64,000 nt of DNA from Clostridiales bacterium (GTDB lineage: Bacteria; Bacillota; Clostridia; Peptostreptococcales; Acidaminobacteraceae), in NCBI GenBank assembly GCA_016342415.1, contig JAEIOD010000002.1, positions 248,001-312,000 on the forward strand. The letters run 5' to 3'. The translations under genes and the position numbers were made by a program. The first letter of the stretch is position 1; every line of letters begins with the position of its first letter. This document shows positions 56,237 to 64,000 of this stretch, piece by piece. A model generated the notes under the pieces. The model was not told where the DNA came from and ran no database searches. It saw only the letters and a program-made list of their open reading frames with translations.

Positions 56237-58144
56237 ATGGTTATTTTATCATGTACAGATCTAGACAAATCTTATGGGACCATACCCATTTTAAAAAATA
56301 TCTCATTTTCAATAAATGCTGGAGAAAAAATTGGTCTTATTGGCAAAAATGGCGCTGGAAAGTCAACCTTATTCAAAATACTCACTGGCGATTTAGAATA
56401 TGAAACAGGTCATATCTATCATCATAAAGATGCTTCTTTAGGGTATTTAAAGCAAAATATATCATATGAGGACTCTATTACACTATATGATTTTTGCCTG
56501 GAAGAATTCAAAGATGTCATTGAACTTGAACAACAACTCAGACATTACGAAAACGAAATTTCTCGTCACGCTGACGAACCAGATAAACTTGAATCTATCA
56601 TGAATGTCTATTCTCAATTAACCGATGAATTTGATGATATCAATGGATATGCTTATAAAAGCGAGGTCAGAGGCGTTCTCTTCGGACTCGGATTTAACGA
56701 AAGTGATTTTTCCAGACCCATTCATCAATTCAGTGGTGGACAACAGTCAAGAATCAGTATCGCTAAATTACTTTTAAAAAGCCCCAATATACTTTTGTTA
56801 GATGAGCCTACAAATCATTTAGACATTGAAGCGGTTAAGTGGCTAGAAGGTTATTTAAAGAATTACCCAGGTACTATTATACTGATTTCTCATGATCGTT
56901 ATTTTTTAGATCAAGTGGTCACCAAGATGTTTGAAATCAACAACCATCAGTTGTTATCAAATCCAGGAAACTATTCTGAGTTTGTCAGGTTTAAGAAAGT
57001 CCATTATCAAGCATTGATGAAACAATTTGAAAATCAGCAAAAACACATCAAAGAACAAGAGATACTCATTTCTAAATTTAAAGAACGTGGTACTGAAAAA
57101 CTTGCTAAACGTGCAAAAAGTCGCGAAAAAAGACTGGATATGATTGATGAACTAGAGCGACCAATCGATTTGGAAGAACGTGCCAAACTCTCTTTTTCAC
57201 CACAAATAAACAGTGGTACTGATGTCTTATTCGTGAAATCATTAAAAAAGCAATTTGGAGAAACTGTCATTTTCCAAAATGTTGATTTCAATATTTATAA
57301 AGGAGAGAAAATTGGTTTAATCGGTAGAAATGGTGTTGGAAAAACCACTTTATTCAAAACCATTTTAGATGAATCGTTTAAAACAGATGGAAAAATTACT
57401 TATGGGCACAATGTCCATATAGGTTATTTTAGTCAAGATCAAATGGAGTATAATCCTGACAATAATCTGATACAGGAAATTTCTGATGCCAATCCTCTTT
57501 TAACCGAAACAACAATCAGAACACTTCTTGGTTCTTTCTTATTCAAAGGCGATGATGTTTTTAAGTTAATGGACAATTTAAGTGGTGGCGAGAAAAGTCG
57601 TATGAGTTTACTCAAACTGATGTTGTCCAAGGCAAATCTACTTCTGTTAGATGAACCGACCAATCATTTGGATATTATTTCTAAAGAAGCACTAGAAGAT
57701 GCTTTAGAAAGTTATGATGGTACCATACTCTCAATTTCTCATGATAGATACTATCTGAATAAAATATCTACAAAAATTATTGAGTTAACACCTGATGGTA
57801 CTAATGAGTATCTAGGGAATTATGATTATTATCAAAGTAAAAAAGAACTGCAGTCTTCATTAGATCAACCGTTTGAAGAAGAAAAACTGACAAAAACACA
57901 AATTAGAGATTCTAGAAAAAAAGAAAAAGAAGAACAACGACAAATCAAAATTAGGAAACAAGCTTTTGCACTTTTAGAAAAATCAATACACGAACTAGAA
58001 GAAAAAATTGAAGTAAATGAAGCACTCATGTGTGAAGAATCTGTTTATTCTGATCCTATAAAATCAAAAGCATTGCATAATGAGATAAATACTCTTAAAA
58101 TAGAGTTAGAACAAAAATATGAGGAATGGGAAACATTCGTTTAA
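56237..58144 (+). CDS. ABC-F family ATPase (translation factor type, YdiF-like)
   Basis: The product has 635 residues. Two soluble ATPase domains lack membrane helices: first Walker A IGKNGAGKSTL, signature FSGGQQSR, Walker B ILLLDEPTNHLD; second IGRNGVGKTTL, LSGGEKSR, LLLLDEPTNHLD. Between them is the linker (P-site tRNA interaction motif) with RFKKVHYQALMKQFENQQKH. The C-terminus is a charged coiled coil. ABC-F proteins act on the ribosome, some giving antibiotic resistance. The start at 56237 follows TTTAGGAGGAATT; the earlier ATG at 56216 lies before that site and is rejected. Confidence 0.9.
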   Translation: MVILSCTDLDKSYGTIPILKNISFSINAGEKIGLIGKNGAGKSTLFKILTGDLEYETGHIYHHKDASLGYLKQNISYEDSITLYDFCLEEFKDVIELEQQLRHYENEISRHADEPDKLESIMNVYSQLTDEFDDINGYAYKSEVRGVLFGLGFNESDFSRPIHQFSGGQQSRISIAKLLLKSPNILLLDEPTNHLDIEAVKWLEGYLKNYPGTIILISHDRYFLDQVVTKMFEINNHQLLSNPGNYSEFVRFKKVHYQALMKQFENQQKHIKEQEILISKFKERGTEKLAKRAKSREKRLDMIDELERPIDLEERAKLSFSPQINSGTDVLFVKSLKKQFGETVIFQNVDFNIYKGEKIGLIGRNGVGKTTLFKTILDESFKTDGKITYGHNVHIGYFSQDQMEYNPDNNLIQEISDANPLLTETTIRTLLGSFLFKGDDVFKLMDNLSGGEKSRMSLLKLMLSKANLLLLDEPTNHLDIISKEALEDALESYDGTILSISHDRYYLNKISTKIIELTPDGTNEYLGNYDYYQSKKELQSSLDQPFEEEKLTKTQIRDSRKKEKEEQRQIKIRKQAFALLEKSIHELEEKIEVNEALMCEESVYSDPIKSKALHNEINTLKIELEQKYEEWETFV

Positions 58145-58155
58145 AGGAGAAAATA

Positions 58156-58386
58156 ATGTTTGAAAAAGTAAAGCAAATTGTTGAGTATCAACTAGATTTA
58201 AAAGACACATCAGTTATTACTAGAGAAACTAGATTAAGAGAAGACTTAAAAGTAGATTCTTTAGATGCTGCTGAGATCATTCTAGCAATCGAAGATCAAC
58301 TCAATGTGGAAATTCCTGACGAGTTAATGATGAATGCAAAAACTATTGGTGAAATCATATCTTATCTAGAAGAAAACTATGCATAA
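58156..58386 (+). CDS. acpP: Acyl carrier protein
   Basis: The product has 76 residues. The phosphopantetheine site is Ser35 in LKVDSLDAAEIILAIEDQLN, the canonical D-S-L. It carries acyl chains in fatty-acid synthesis. TAAAGGAGAAAATA precedes the ATG, 11 bp after the ABC-F stop. It stands apart from any fab genes, so it could be the main or an accessory ACP. A terminator follows at once. Confidence 0.92.
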   Translation: MFEKVKQIVEYQLDLKDTSVITRETRLREDLKVDSLDAAEIILAIEDQLNVEIPDELMMNAKTIGEIISYLEENYA

Positions 58387-58413
58387 TAAAAAGTCCTAAC
58401 GGACTTTTTTTTA
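58387..58413 (+). terminator. Terminator of the ABC-F/acp unit
   Basis: AAAGTCC, loop TAAC, GGACTTT followed by eight Ts. Confidence 0.9.
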
Positions 58414-58548
58414 TTGATTTATTTATAGTTATTCCATGCATAAATAAAAGAATAAATGGCTTTTTAAAACTCACAGAATATTCATTCCCACAATTTTATG
58501 TATACCATATATTTTTAACTTTTAAACATATTTTATCAAAAAAATAGG

Positions 58549-58653
58549 TTTTCCACAGAAAAAACGTTTCATACACAAACTTATCCACAAGGTCTTTGTT
58601 GAATTATTAACTTGTTATAAAAGTTATCCACATTATCCACAGTTTTATCCCCA
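58549..58653 (+). promoter_or_regulatory. Cluster of five DnaA boxes
   Basis: Three perfect TTATCCACA boxes (58581-58589, 58624-58632, 58633-58641; the last two abut) and two near matches (TTTTCCACA 58549-58557, TTATCCCCA 58645-58653) lie in 105 bp, all in the same orientation, in AT-rich DNA between convergent genes. dnaA, dnaN and rpmH are not nearby, so this is more likely a DnaA-titration or regulatory cluster than oriC, but an origin cannot be excluded. Confidence 0.75.
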
Positions 58654-58707
58654 CAAATATAGTTAAGTATCTCAAGCAAAATCTGCGCAATTTTGGTTTA
58701 CATAATA

Positions 58708-59724
58708 TTATTCACCCAGTTTTAAATTAGATATTGCGTTCAAAGTCTGATCCGCAAAACGTGAATTTTTATACTCGAAATATCCAGCACTACCGATCAT
58801 TGCTGCGTTATCTGTACACAAAATTATCGGCGGATATAGAAAATTGATATCTGAATTTTTAAGTTGTTCTTCAAACTCTAAACGTAGACCTGAATTGGCT
58901 GCAACACCACCTGCTAATACAATTGTCTTAACACCGACTTGCTCTGCTGCTCGAATCACTTTCTTTGCAATAACTTCCACAACAGATTTTTGGAACGAAG
59001 CAGCAACATCTTTTGGAATGATTTCCAGATTCTTTTGTTTCTGTTGATTCAAATAATTAAGGACAGCAGATTTAATGCCACTGAAACTAAAATCCAAACT
59101 ATCTTTTTCAAGATGGACTCTTGGAAAATCAATTGCCTCTGGATTGCCTTCTTTGGCCAACTTGTCGATTAAAGGACCTCCAGGATAACCTAATCCCATT
59201 GATCTTGCCACTTTATCAAATGCTTCTCCAGCTGCATCATCTCTTGTTTTACCTAGGATTTCATATACGCCATAATCTTTTACATAAACAATATGGGTAT
59301 GTCCTCCAGAAACAACCAAACTGATGAATGGCGGTTCTAATTCTTTGTGAGCTATGAAATTAGCACAAATATGACCTTCAATGTGATTCACAGGAATCAA
59401 AGGTTTATCAAGTGTGTAACACAATCCCTTGGCATAAGAAACACCAACCAATAATGCTCCAACTAATCCAGGTCCATAAGTTACTGCGATTCCATCTATA
59501 TCATCAAACGTCATATTCGCTTCATCTAAAGCTTCGTCTACAACTTGACTGATCTTTTCAACGTGATTTCTTGAAGCGACTTCAGGCACAACGCCACCAA
59601 ATTTTTTATGAATGTCAATCTGCGAGTAAATCATATTACTACGTACATCACGTCCGTTTATTACAACTGCAGCTGACGTTTCATCACAACTTGTTTCTAT
59701 ACTCAATATCGTTACATCTTTCAT
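58708..59724 (-). CDS. tsaD: tRNA N6-adenosine threonylcarbamoyltransferase subunit TsaD
   Basis: The product has 338 residues. It transfers threonylcarbamoyl to A37 of tRNAs reading ANN codons, together with TsaB and TsaE. It opens [16 protein letters not shown] and contains the metal-binding H-x3-H in [34 protein letters not shown] and [14 protein letters not shown]-type sequence ([14 protein letters not shown]). The start at 59722-59724 has GAAGGTG upstream; nine extra codons are rejected. rimI, often clustered with tsaD, lies 4 kb away beyond an inserted efflux operon. Confidence 0.97.
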   Translation of the reverse strand: MKDVTILSIETSCDETSAAVVINGRDVRSNMIYSQIDIHKKFGGVVPEVASRNHVEKISQVVDEALDEANMTFDDIDGIAVTYGPGLVGALLVGVSYAKGLCYTLDKPLIPVNHIEGHICANFIAHKELEPPFISLVVSGGHTHIVYVKDYGVYEILGKTRDDAAGEAFDKVARSMGLGYPGGPLIDKLAKEGNPEAIDFPRVHLEKDSLDFSFSGIKSAVLNYLNQQKQKNLEIIPKDVAASFQKSVVEVIAKKVIRAAEQVGVKTIVLAGGVAANSGLRLEFEEQLKNSDINFLYPPIILCTDNAAMIGSAGYFEYKNSRFADQTLNAISNLKLGE

Positions 59725-59949
59725 TCTACACCTTCTTTCTAACAGAGTCATTATATCACTTATTATTCAAAAAAGGAATAAACCTAGCAATTACGCTAGG
59801 TCTAGAGATGTTTTATGTTGATACAGTCATATTAGAACATCATAATTTTTGACTGCTACATCCAAAGGTCCATCTTGAGTCTTGAAATAGGCTATATAGA
59901 TCACTTCAATTAGACAGTTAAATGTATTGTACTTATCAAAAAAACTGTA
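59725..59949. other. Short gap upstream of tsaD
   Basis: Holds the tsaD leader and a 7-bp hairpin ACCTAGC/GCTAGGT (59779-59797) without a clear T-run. No gene seen. Confidence 0.35.
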
Positions 59950-60290
59950 CCTAGGTCATTTTAACTAGTGATCGAACAATGTCTTTTGCCCAGTAATTCA
60001 CTGCATCATAAACGTTAGAAACAGTTGCGGTTGAATCATCTAAATCAGTCATCAACAGATGTAAACTCCCAACAGATGTTCCTAATCTTCTTCTAATTCC
60101 TTTATCCGCTATAATAGAGTCGATATCATATGTTTCATAGTCGACTCTCTCTTTTACAACTCTATAGTGATCTTCTACCTCAAAATAACACTCACCTAAT
60201 TTATTCTATTTAAACTGAGTTGTTAAGATACCTGCACGTGTTCTTCTAAATACAATAAACTGTCGTTAATAAATTAATATCATTCATGAA
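59950..60290 (-). pseudogene. Degenerate small gene of unknown function
   Basis: One minus-strand frame reads NKLGECYFEVEDHYRVVKER ... RRRLGTSVGSLHLLMTDLDD and ends DIVRSLVKMT at a stop at 59950-59952. It has protein-like composition but no start codon: upstream in the same frame it is cut by a TAG, beyond which TRAGILTTQFK continues. It looks like the remains of a ~110-residue gene. No family was recognised. Confidence 0.45.
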
Positions 60291-60351
60291 TTCTTCCTTT
60301 CAGTACTGACTACAGTTTATCATGATTGCTTTTCAAAAACATTTCCAAAAT

Positions 60352-60383
60352 GCTAAAAAGACTGTGATTGCTCACAGTCTTAA
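60352..60383 (-). terminator. Terminator of the MacAB-like efflux operon
   Basis: AAGACTGTGA, loop 4 nt, TCACAGTCTT (10 bp perfect), followed on the minus strand by five Ts. Confidence 0.88.
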
Positions 60384-60409
60384 TACTCTTCATATCTTAT
60401 ACATCAATA

Positions 60410-61630
60410 CTACTCATATCTTAGTGCATCAATCGGATTCAATTTAGCCGCTTTATTAGCAGGCAACAATCCAAATACAACTCCAACAGTAGCAGAGAAC
60501 ATCCAGGCAATTGCAATAGTTTTCAAATCAGCTGAAGCTTGAAGATTCGCAAACTTCGAAATGATATTGGCGATACCAATCCCAAATAAAGTACCAATCA
60601 TACCACCAATTAAAGAGATAATAACTGCCTCTATTAAAAACTGGGACATAATCTCTTTATGAGTTGCTCCAAGTGCTTTTCTTATACCAATTTCTCTTGT
60701 TCTTTCTGTAACGGATACCAACATTATATTCATCACGCCAATCCCCCCTACAAGAAGAGATATACCGGCTATAGCACTGATAACCGCTGTTAAGATACCC
60801 ATAACCTTATTGATGGATTCCAGCTCATTCTCAGGCAAATAACTGTTGTATTTTTCTTGTCCAACATTGTTATGTCTTCTTTCAATAAAGGTAATCAACT
60901 TATCCAGAAGTGCTTTAGAATCTACATCATTAGCAATACTGCCTTGAATGGTATAAACATAATCACCATAATTACCCAATATTTCTGCATAAGTATAAGG
61001 TATGTAAACATCAAATGAGGATTCTCCAAAACCACTTAACATCGACGATTTTTTCTCGAAAATACCTACAATATTGAAATCAACCATTTGACCATTCGTT
61101 TCGATCGATACCAGTTCCCCAATAACATTTTTTCGACCAAAAACTTCTAATGCCATCTTATCACTGATAACGATACTGGTTCGTTTTGCATCTACTTCGT
61201 TTTTTAATAAAAACCGTCCCTCTATCATGTCTATCGATTCGATAATCGGATAATCATCGTCTACTCCATGGATAGAAACATTTGAACGTTTATTTTTATT
61301 GTTGTTGGCTATAACAGAACCCGACTCATCTACTGTGATACTCAGTGCAGCAAGTTCATCTTTAAAAGTATCATCTAGAGCATCAACATCATCATGGTTA
61401 AAAATATCTCTTGATAAGATATCCTCACCCCAGTTCATATAAATAATAACTCGATTGACTCCAAAGCTCTCAAACTCTTTACCGATTGCATTTTCTGTAC
61501 CATTCCCTAAAGCAACTACTGCAATAACCGATGATATCCCAATAATAATTCCCAACATGGTTAATAACGATCTTAATTTATTTACCCAAATGGCATTGAG
61601 GGCAGTTATAACACTTTCAAAAAAATTCAT
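60410..61630 (-). CDS. MacB/FtsX-family ABC transporter permease
   Basis: The product has 406 residues. One N-terminal membrane helix (NKLRSLLTMLGIIIGISSV), a large extracytoplasmic MacB_PCD domain (~45-270, e.g. VIIYMNWGED and IEGRFLLKNEVDAKRTSIVI), then the FtsX domain with three helices (ISAIAGISLLVGGIGVMNIM, SVTERTREIGIRKALGA, then FLIEAVIISLIGGMIG and GLLPANKAAKLNPIDALRYE). It should pair with the ATPase 8 bp upstream and the adaptor before that to expel drugs, peptides or lipoproteins. AGGAGGGCAT precedes the ATG. Third gene of the operon. Confidence 0.92.
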   Translation of the reverse strand: MNFFESVITALNAIWVNKLRSLLTMLGIIIGISSVIAVVALGNGTENAIGKEFESFGVNRVIIYMNWGEDILSRDIFNHDDVDALDDTFKDELAALSITVDESGSVIANNNKNKRSNVSIHGVDDDYPIIESIDMIEGRFLLKNEVDAKRTSIVISDKMALEVFGRKNVIGELVSIETNGQMVDFNIVGIFEKKSSMLSGFGESSFDVYIPYTYAEILGNYGDYVYTIQGSIANDVDSKALLDKLITFIERRHNNVGQEKYNSYLPENELESINKVMGILTAVISAIAGISLLVGGIGVMNIMLVSVTERTREIGIRKALGATHKEIMSQFLIEAVIISLIGGMIGTLFGIGIANIISKFANLQASADLKTIAIAWMFSATVGVVFGLLPANKAAKLNPIDALRYE

Positions 61631-61638
61631 ATGCCCTC

Positions 61639-62319
61639 CTATTCATTTATCCTAACATCACTAACTATCCTACCATCCATAAATTTAACGATACGTTTGG
61701 TTTGAGCAGCTATATCATCTTCATGGGTGACAATGATAACAGTTGCTCCTTCTTTATTTAACTTTTTAAAGATTTCCATAATCTCTTGAGTTGAGACAGA
61801 ATCCAAATTACCCGTCGGTTCATCAGCTAAAATGATTGCAGGATTTGTCACTAATGCTCTCGCGATAGCAACTCGTTGTTTTTGTCCACCCGACAACTCA
61901 TTTGATTTATGATGCGTTCTATCACCAAGACCTACTTTTTCAAGCGCCTCTCGCGCCATATTTTTTCTCTTTTCACCTTTTATCTTGCCGTATATTAAAG
62001 GGATTTCCACATTGTGTATCGAGGGTACTCTAGACAACAAATTAAACGATTGAAACACAAATCCTATCTTTTGATTTCTTATTCGTGCCAATTTCATATC
62101 ATCCAGTTCTTCAACATTAATACTGTCTAATGAATAAGATCCTTTCGAAGCTTGATCCAAGCACCCAAGAATATTCATCAATGTTGACTTTCCAGACCCA
62201 GAAGGACCTATAATAGAAACAAACTCACCCTTTTTTATATGAAGATCAATACCTTGAAGCGCCTTGACCTGTATGGCTCCAGTATCGTATATTTTCCATA
62301 AGTTTTCAATTTTTATCAT
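61639..62319 (-). CDS. MacB/LolD-family ABC transporter ATPase
   Basis: The product has 226 residues. Walker [13 protein letters not shown]-loop FVFQSFNLL, signature LSGGQKQR, Walker [14 protein letters not shown] and H-loop IIVTHEDD are all present. It energises the FtsX-type permease encoded next. Its start codon overlaps the stop of the adaptor gene by one base (TAATG), indicating translational coupling. Confidence 0.94.
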   Translation of the reverse strand: MIKIENLWKIYDTGAIQVKALQGIDLHIKKGEFVSIIGPSGSGKSTLMNILGCLDQASKGSYSLDSINVEELDDMKLARIRNQKIGFVFQSFNLLSRVPSIHNVEIPLIYGKIKGEKRKNMAREALEKVGLGDRTHHKSNELSGGQKQRVAIARALVTNPAIILADEPTGNLDSVSTQEIMEIFKKLNKEGATVIIVTHEDDIAAQTKRIVKFMDGRIVSDVRINE

Positions 62320-63560
62320 TATTTCACTTCCGTTTCAACCACAGTCTTATCTAATGTGATTTCTTCATTCGGATTTAAAATCACATGATCATCTGCTTGA
62401 ATCGTCTCCGTAATTGCTTGGAATTTGAACATACCTTCAACACCACGTTCAATAACATGTTCTGTTATTTTACCCTCAAAGACAGTGAATACTTTTTTAT
62501 TACCATCTTTATCAATATAAACTGCTTCATATGGTAAAACTAGAACATCCTCAACATGTGCTGTTTCTATTTCTGCTTTTACAGAATAATTAGGTCTTAA
62601 GCTGGTGTCTTCTGATGTAATATTGATTTTTACTTCAATAACCATTTCCTGACTAGATCTCAAAACTTTACTGACAGCTCTTGAGCCAATCGAAGCAATT
62701 TCACCATCAAACTCTATATCTTCAATACCTTCAGCTTTTATAACAACAGGTTGTCCAATTTTTAATTTATGAATATCATATTGACTGACATTAACATCAA
62801 CCACCATTTGATCTAGATCTTCTACTTTATAAATAGGTGATCCAGGACTGATATAAGAAAGCAGTTTAACATTTTCAAAAGTGATGACACCGTTAATCGG
62901 ACTCTTTATTTTCATATCTTCCAATTGAGTTTTTTGATTAGACAGTGAATTCTCTAGAGATTTAATTCTTAGCTCTTGAATCTTAATATCCGATGCTGAA
63001 TTCTCATTGTTGTATTTACTTCTTGTTTCTTCAAATGAATTCAAAGCTTGCTTGTATGTATTATAAGCTAAATCAACTGTTGATTGACTGTTCACACCAG
63101 CTTCTTGTAATTTTTTTGCATCGTCATAAGCCTTTAAAGCTGAATCTTTTGCTAATAAAGCATTCTTATAAGCTGATTTATAATTATTTGAACCTTGGTT
63201 TATAACCTGAACTAAATTTTCTTTAGCAATTTCAAGTTGAATTTCCGTTTCCGTTATTTGATTTAAAATACCTATTTGATCTAATTCACATAATACTTGA
63301 CCTTCTTTTACCACATCGCCTTCTTTTACATAAATGGCTGCAACTTCACCAGTTACTTTTGACGAGATGTCAAATGATGTCTTCGAAGACACAACACCAG
63401 TTGTTTTTACATGTGATGTAATCGATTCTTTTGTAACACTTGACGTGGTTACAAACAACGTTTCTTGATCATTACCTTTATTCCCGAATACGACAGCGGC
63501 TCCGATAAATACAATGATTACTACAGCCAATACCAGTAGGACTATTCTCTTCTTTTTCAT
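62319..63560 (-). CDS. HlyD/MacA-type membrane fusion (adaptor) protein
   Basis: The product has 413 residues. One N-terminal membrane anchor (IVLLVLAVVIIVFIGAAVVF), a lipoyl-like domain split around a coiled-coil hairpin (VTGEVAAIYVKEGDVVKEGQ ... IKSPINGVITFENV), then beta-barrel sequence (VVDVNVSQYDIHKLKIGQPV) and a C-terminal permuted domain. It connects the MacB-like permease to its substrate outside the membrane. The start at 63558-63560 has AAAGGAGCTTGAA upstream; nine extra codons are rejected. It is the first gene of the three-gene efflux operon and lies 16 bp after rimI, so rimI may be co-transcribed. Confidence 0.93.
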   Translation of the reverse strand: MKKKRIVLLVLAVVIIVFIGAAVVFGNKGNDQETLFVTTSSVTKESITSHVKTTGVVSSKTSFDISSKVTGEVAAIYVKEGDVVKEGQVLCELDQIGILNQITETEIQLEIAKENLVQVINQGSNNYKSAYKNALLAKDSALKAYDDAKKLQEAGVNSQSTVDLAYNTYKQALNSFEETRSKYNNENSASDIKIQELRIKSLENSLSNQKTQLEDMKIKSPINGVITFENVKLLSYISPGSPIYKVEDLDQMVVDVNVSQYDIHKLKIGQPVVIKAEGIEDIEFDGEIASIGSRAVSKVLRSSQEMVIEVKINITSEDTSLRPNYSVKAEIETAHVEDVLVLPYEAVYIDKDGNKKVFTVFEGKITEHVIERGVEGMFKFQAITETIQADDHVILNPNEEITLDKTVVETEVK

Positions 63561-63576
63561 TTCAAGCTCCTTTAAT

Positions 63577-63999
63577 TTACAATTCAACCCACATAATTAA
63601 AGCATCTTCATTATTGTCTGTATAATACTTTGGTCTTACACCAGCCACTTCAAATCCCATATGTTCATAAAGTGCAATCGCTGCTACATTGCTCTTACGA
63701 ACTTCTAGTGTCATATGATTTATTTCGTGCGAAATAGCAGCATCAATCATGCCTTGAACCAACTTTTTACCTAGACCTTTTTTCCGATGCTCTGGATGAA
63801 TTGCCACATTTGTAATATGCCCTTCGTCCATAATGTACCAAACACCACCATATCCAATAATCTCATTATCTTCCTCTATAACGATATAGTGTGCCAATTG
63901 ATTCTTTAGCAGTTCCGATTCAAAAGCCTCTTTTGTCCATGGTACAGAAAAACAGGCTAGTTCCAATAACATAACCTGATCTAGATCTCCAACAGTCAT
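63577..63999 (-). CDS. rimI: Ribosomal-protein-S18-alanine N-acetyltransferase-like GNAT (5' end may lie beyond the window)
   Basis: The visible 140 residues are a GNAT domain with RimI features: VMLLELACFSVPWTKEAFESEL, then ITNVAIHPEHRKKGLGKKLV (acetyl-CoA motif R-x-x-G-x-G) and LEVRKSNVAAIALYEHMGFE with VRPKYY near the end. The family usually starts with a few residues such as IRxMT, so the ATG at 63997-63999 may be internal and the true start outside the window. RimI acetylates the N-terminus of protein S18 and is commonly encoded next to tsaB/tsaD, which fits the nearby tsaD. Confidence 0.9.
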   Translation of the reverse strand: MTVGDLDQVMLLELACFSVPWTKEAFESELLKNQLAHYIVIEEDNEIIGYGGVWYIMDEGHITNVAIHPEHRKKGLGKKLVQGMIDAAISHEINHMTLEVRKSNVAAIALYEHMGFEVAGVRPKYYTDNNEDALIMWVEL

Positions 64000-64000
64000 C

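Noticed and set aside
58597-58615. Rex-operator-like sequence TTGTTGA-N4-TTAACTT
   Set aside because: The second arm deviates from TTAACAA and there is no promoter or gene start here; it lies within the DnaA-box cluster.

Overview
The window is low-GC DNA. It suggests an anaerobic, motile, low-GC Gram-positive bacterium of the Clostridia type. The evidence is Shine-Dalgarno sites of the AGGAGG kind, TTGACA/TATAAT promoters, a sigma-D (sigma-28) flagellar promoter, SLH-domain surface protein, clostridial-type 2[4Fe-4S] ferredoxin, Rex, thiolase, a TPP-riboswitch-controlled ThiT and a BmrCD-like ABC exporter. The genus cannot be fixed from sequence reading alone; a Fusibacter/Acidaminobacter-like clostridium is only a guess.

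Layout, left to right. 1-6387 is a gene-poor, decayed flank: the start of a solute-binding lipoprotein with InlB-type repeats, a membrane-anchored acetyltransferase, an IS30-type transposase remnant and an AraC regulator. 6388-35446 looks like a tandem array of integrated DNA stacked on the 3' end of guaA. Four copies of the guaA terminal codons (reading IEWE-stop on the minus strand) lie at 6388-6402, 8295-8309, 23049-23065 and 35430-35446. They divide the region into three units: (i) a 1.9-kb unit holding an AbiE-type toxin-antitoxin pair whose toxin lacks its catalytic N-terminus; (ii) a 14.8-kb unit with its own tyrosine integrase, XRE repressor, small HTH protein and helicase, plus cargo (cytoplasmic subtilase with AAA+ ATPase, HIRAN protein, RadC, a short XerD-like recombinase, and a flagellin carrying a seven-repeat propeller-like insertion driven by a consensus sigma-D promoter); (iii) a 12.4-kb unit with a 3512-residue SLH-anchored surface protein in an apparent operon with a MerR regulator.

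35430-64000 is ordinary chromosome: guaBA, a heterodimeric multidrug exporter, riboswitch-controlled thiamine uptake, groESL, an EAL/HDOD signalling protein, a decayed HD-GYP gene, a PucR regulator, cobT, gdhA, a P-loop/Asp23 protein, ferredoxin, thl-marR, rex, an ABC-F protein, an acyl carrier protein, tsaD, a MacAB-like efflux operon and rimI. A cluster of five same-orientation DnaA boxes sits between the acyl carrier protein gene and tsaD.

The most notable candidates are the mobile flagellin with a propeller-like domain, the subtilase/AAA+ pair as a possible defence or regulated-proteolysis module, and the guaA accretion array that carries both. Several genes in the array are broken by frameshifts, a 23-bp tandem duplication or nonsense codons, so parts of it are decaying.
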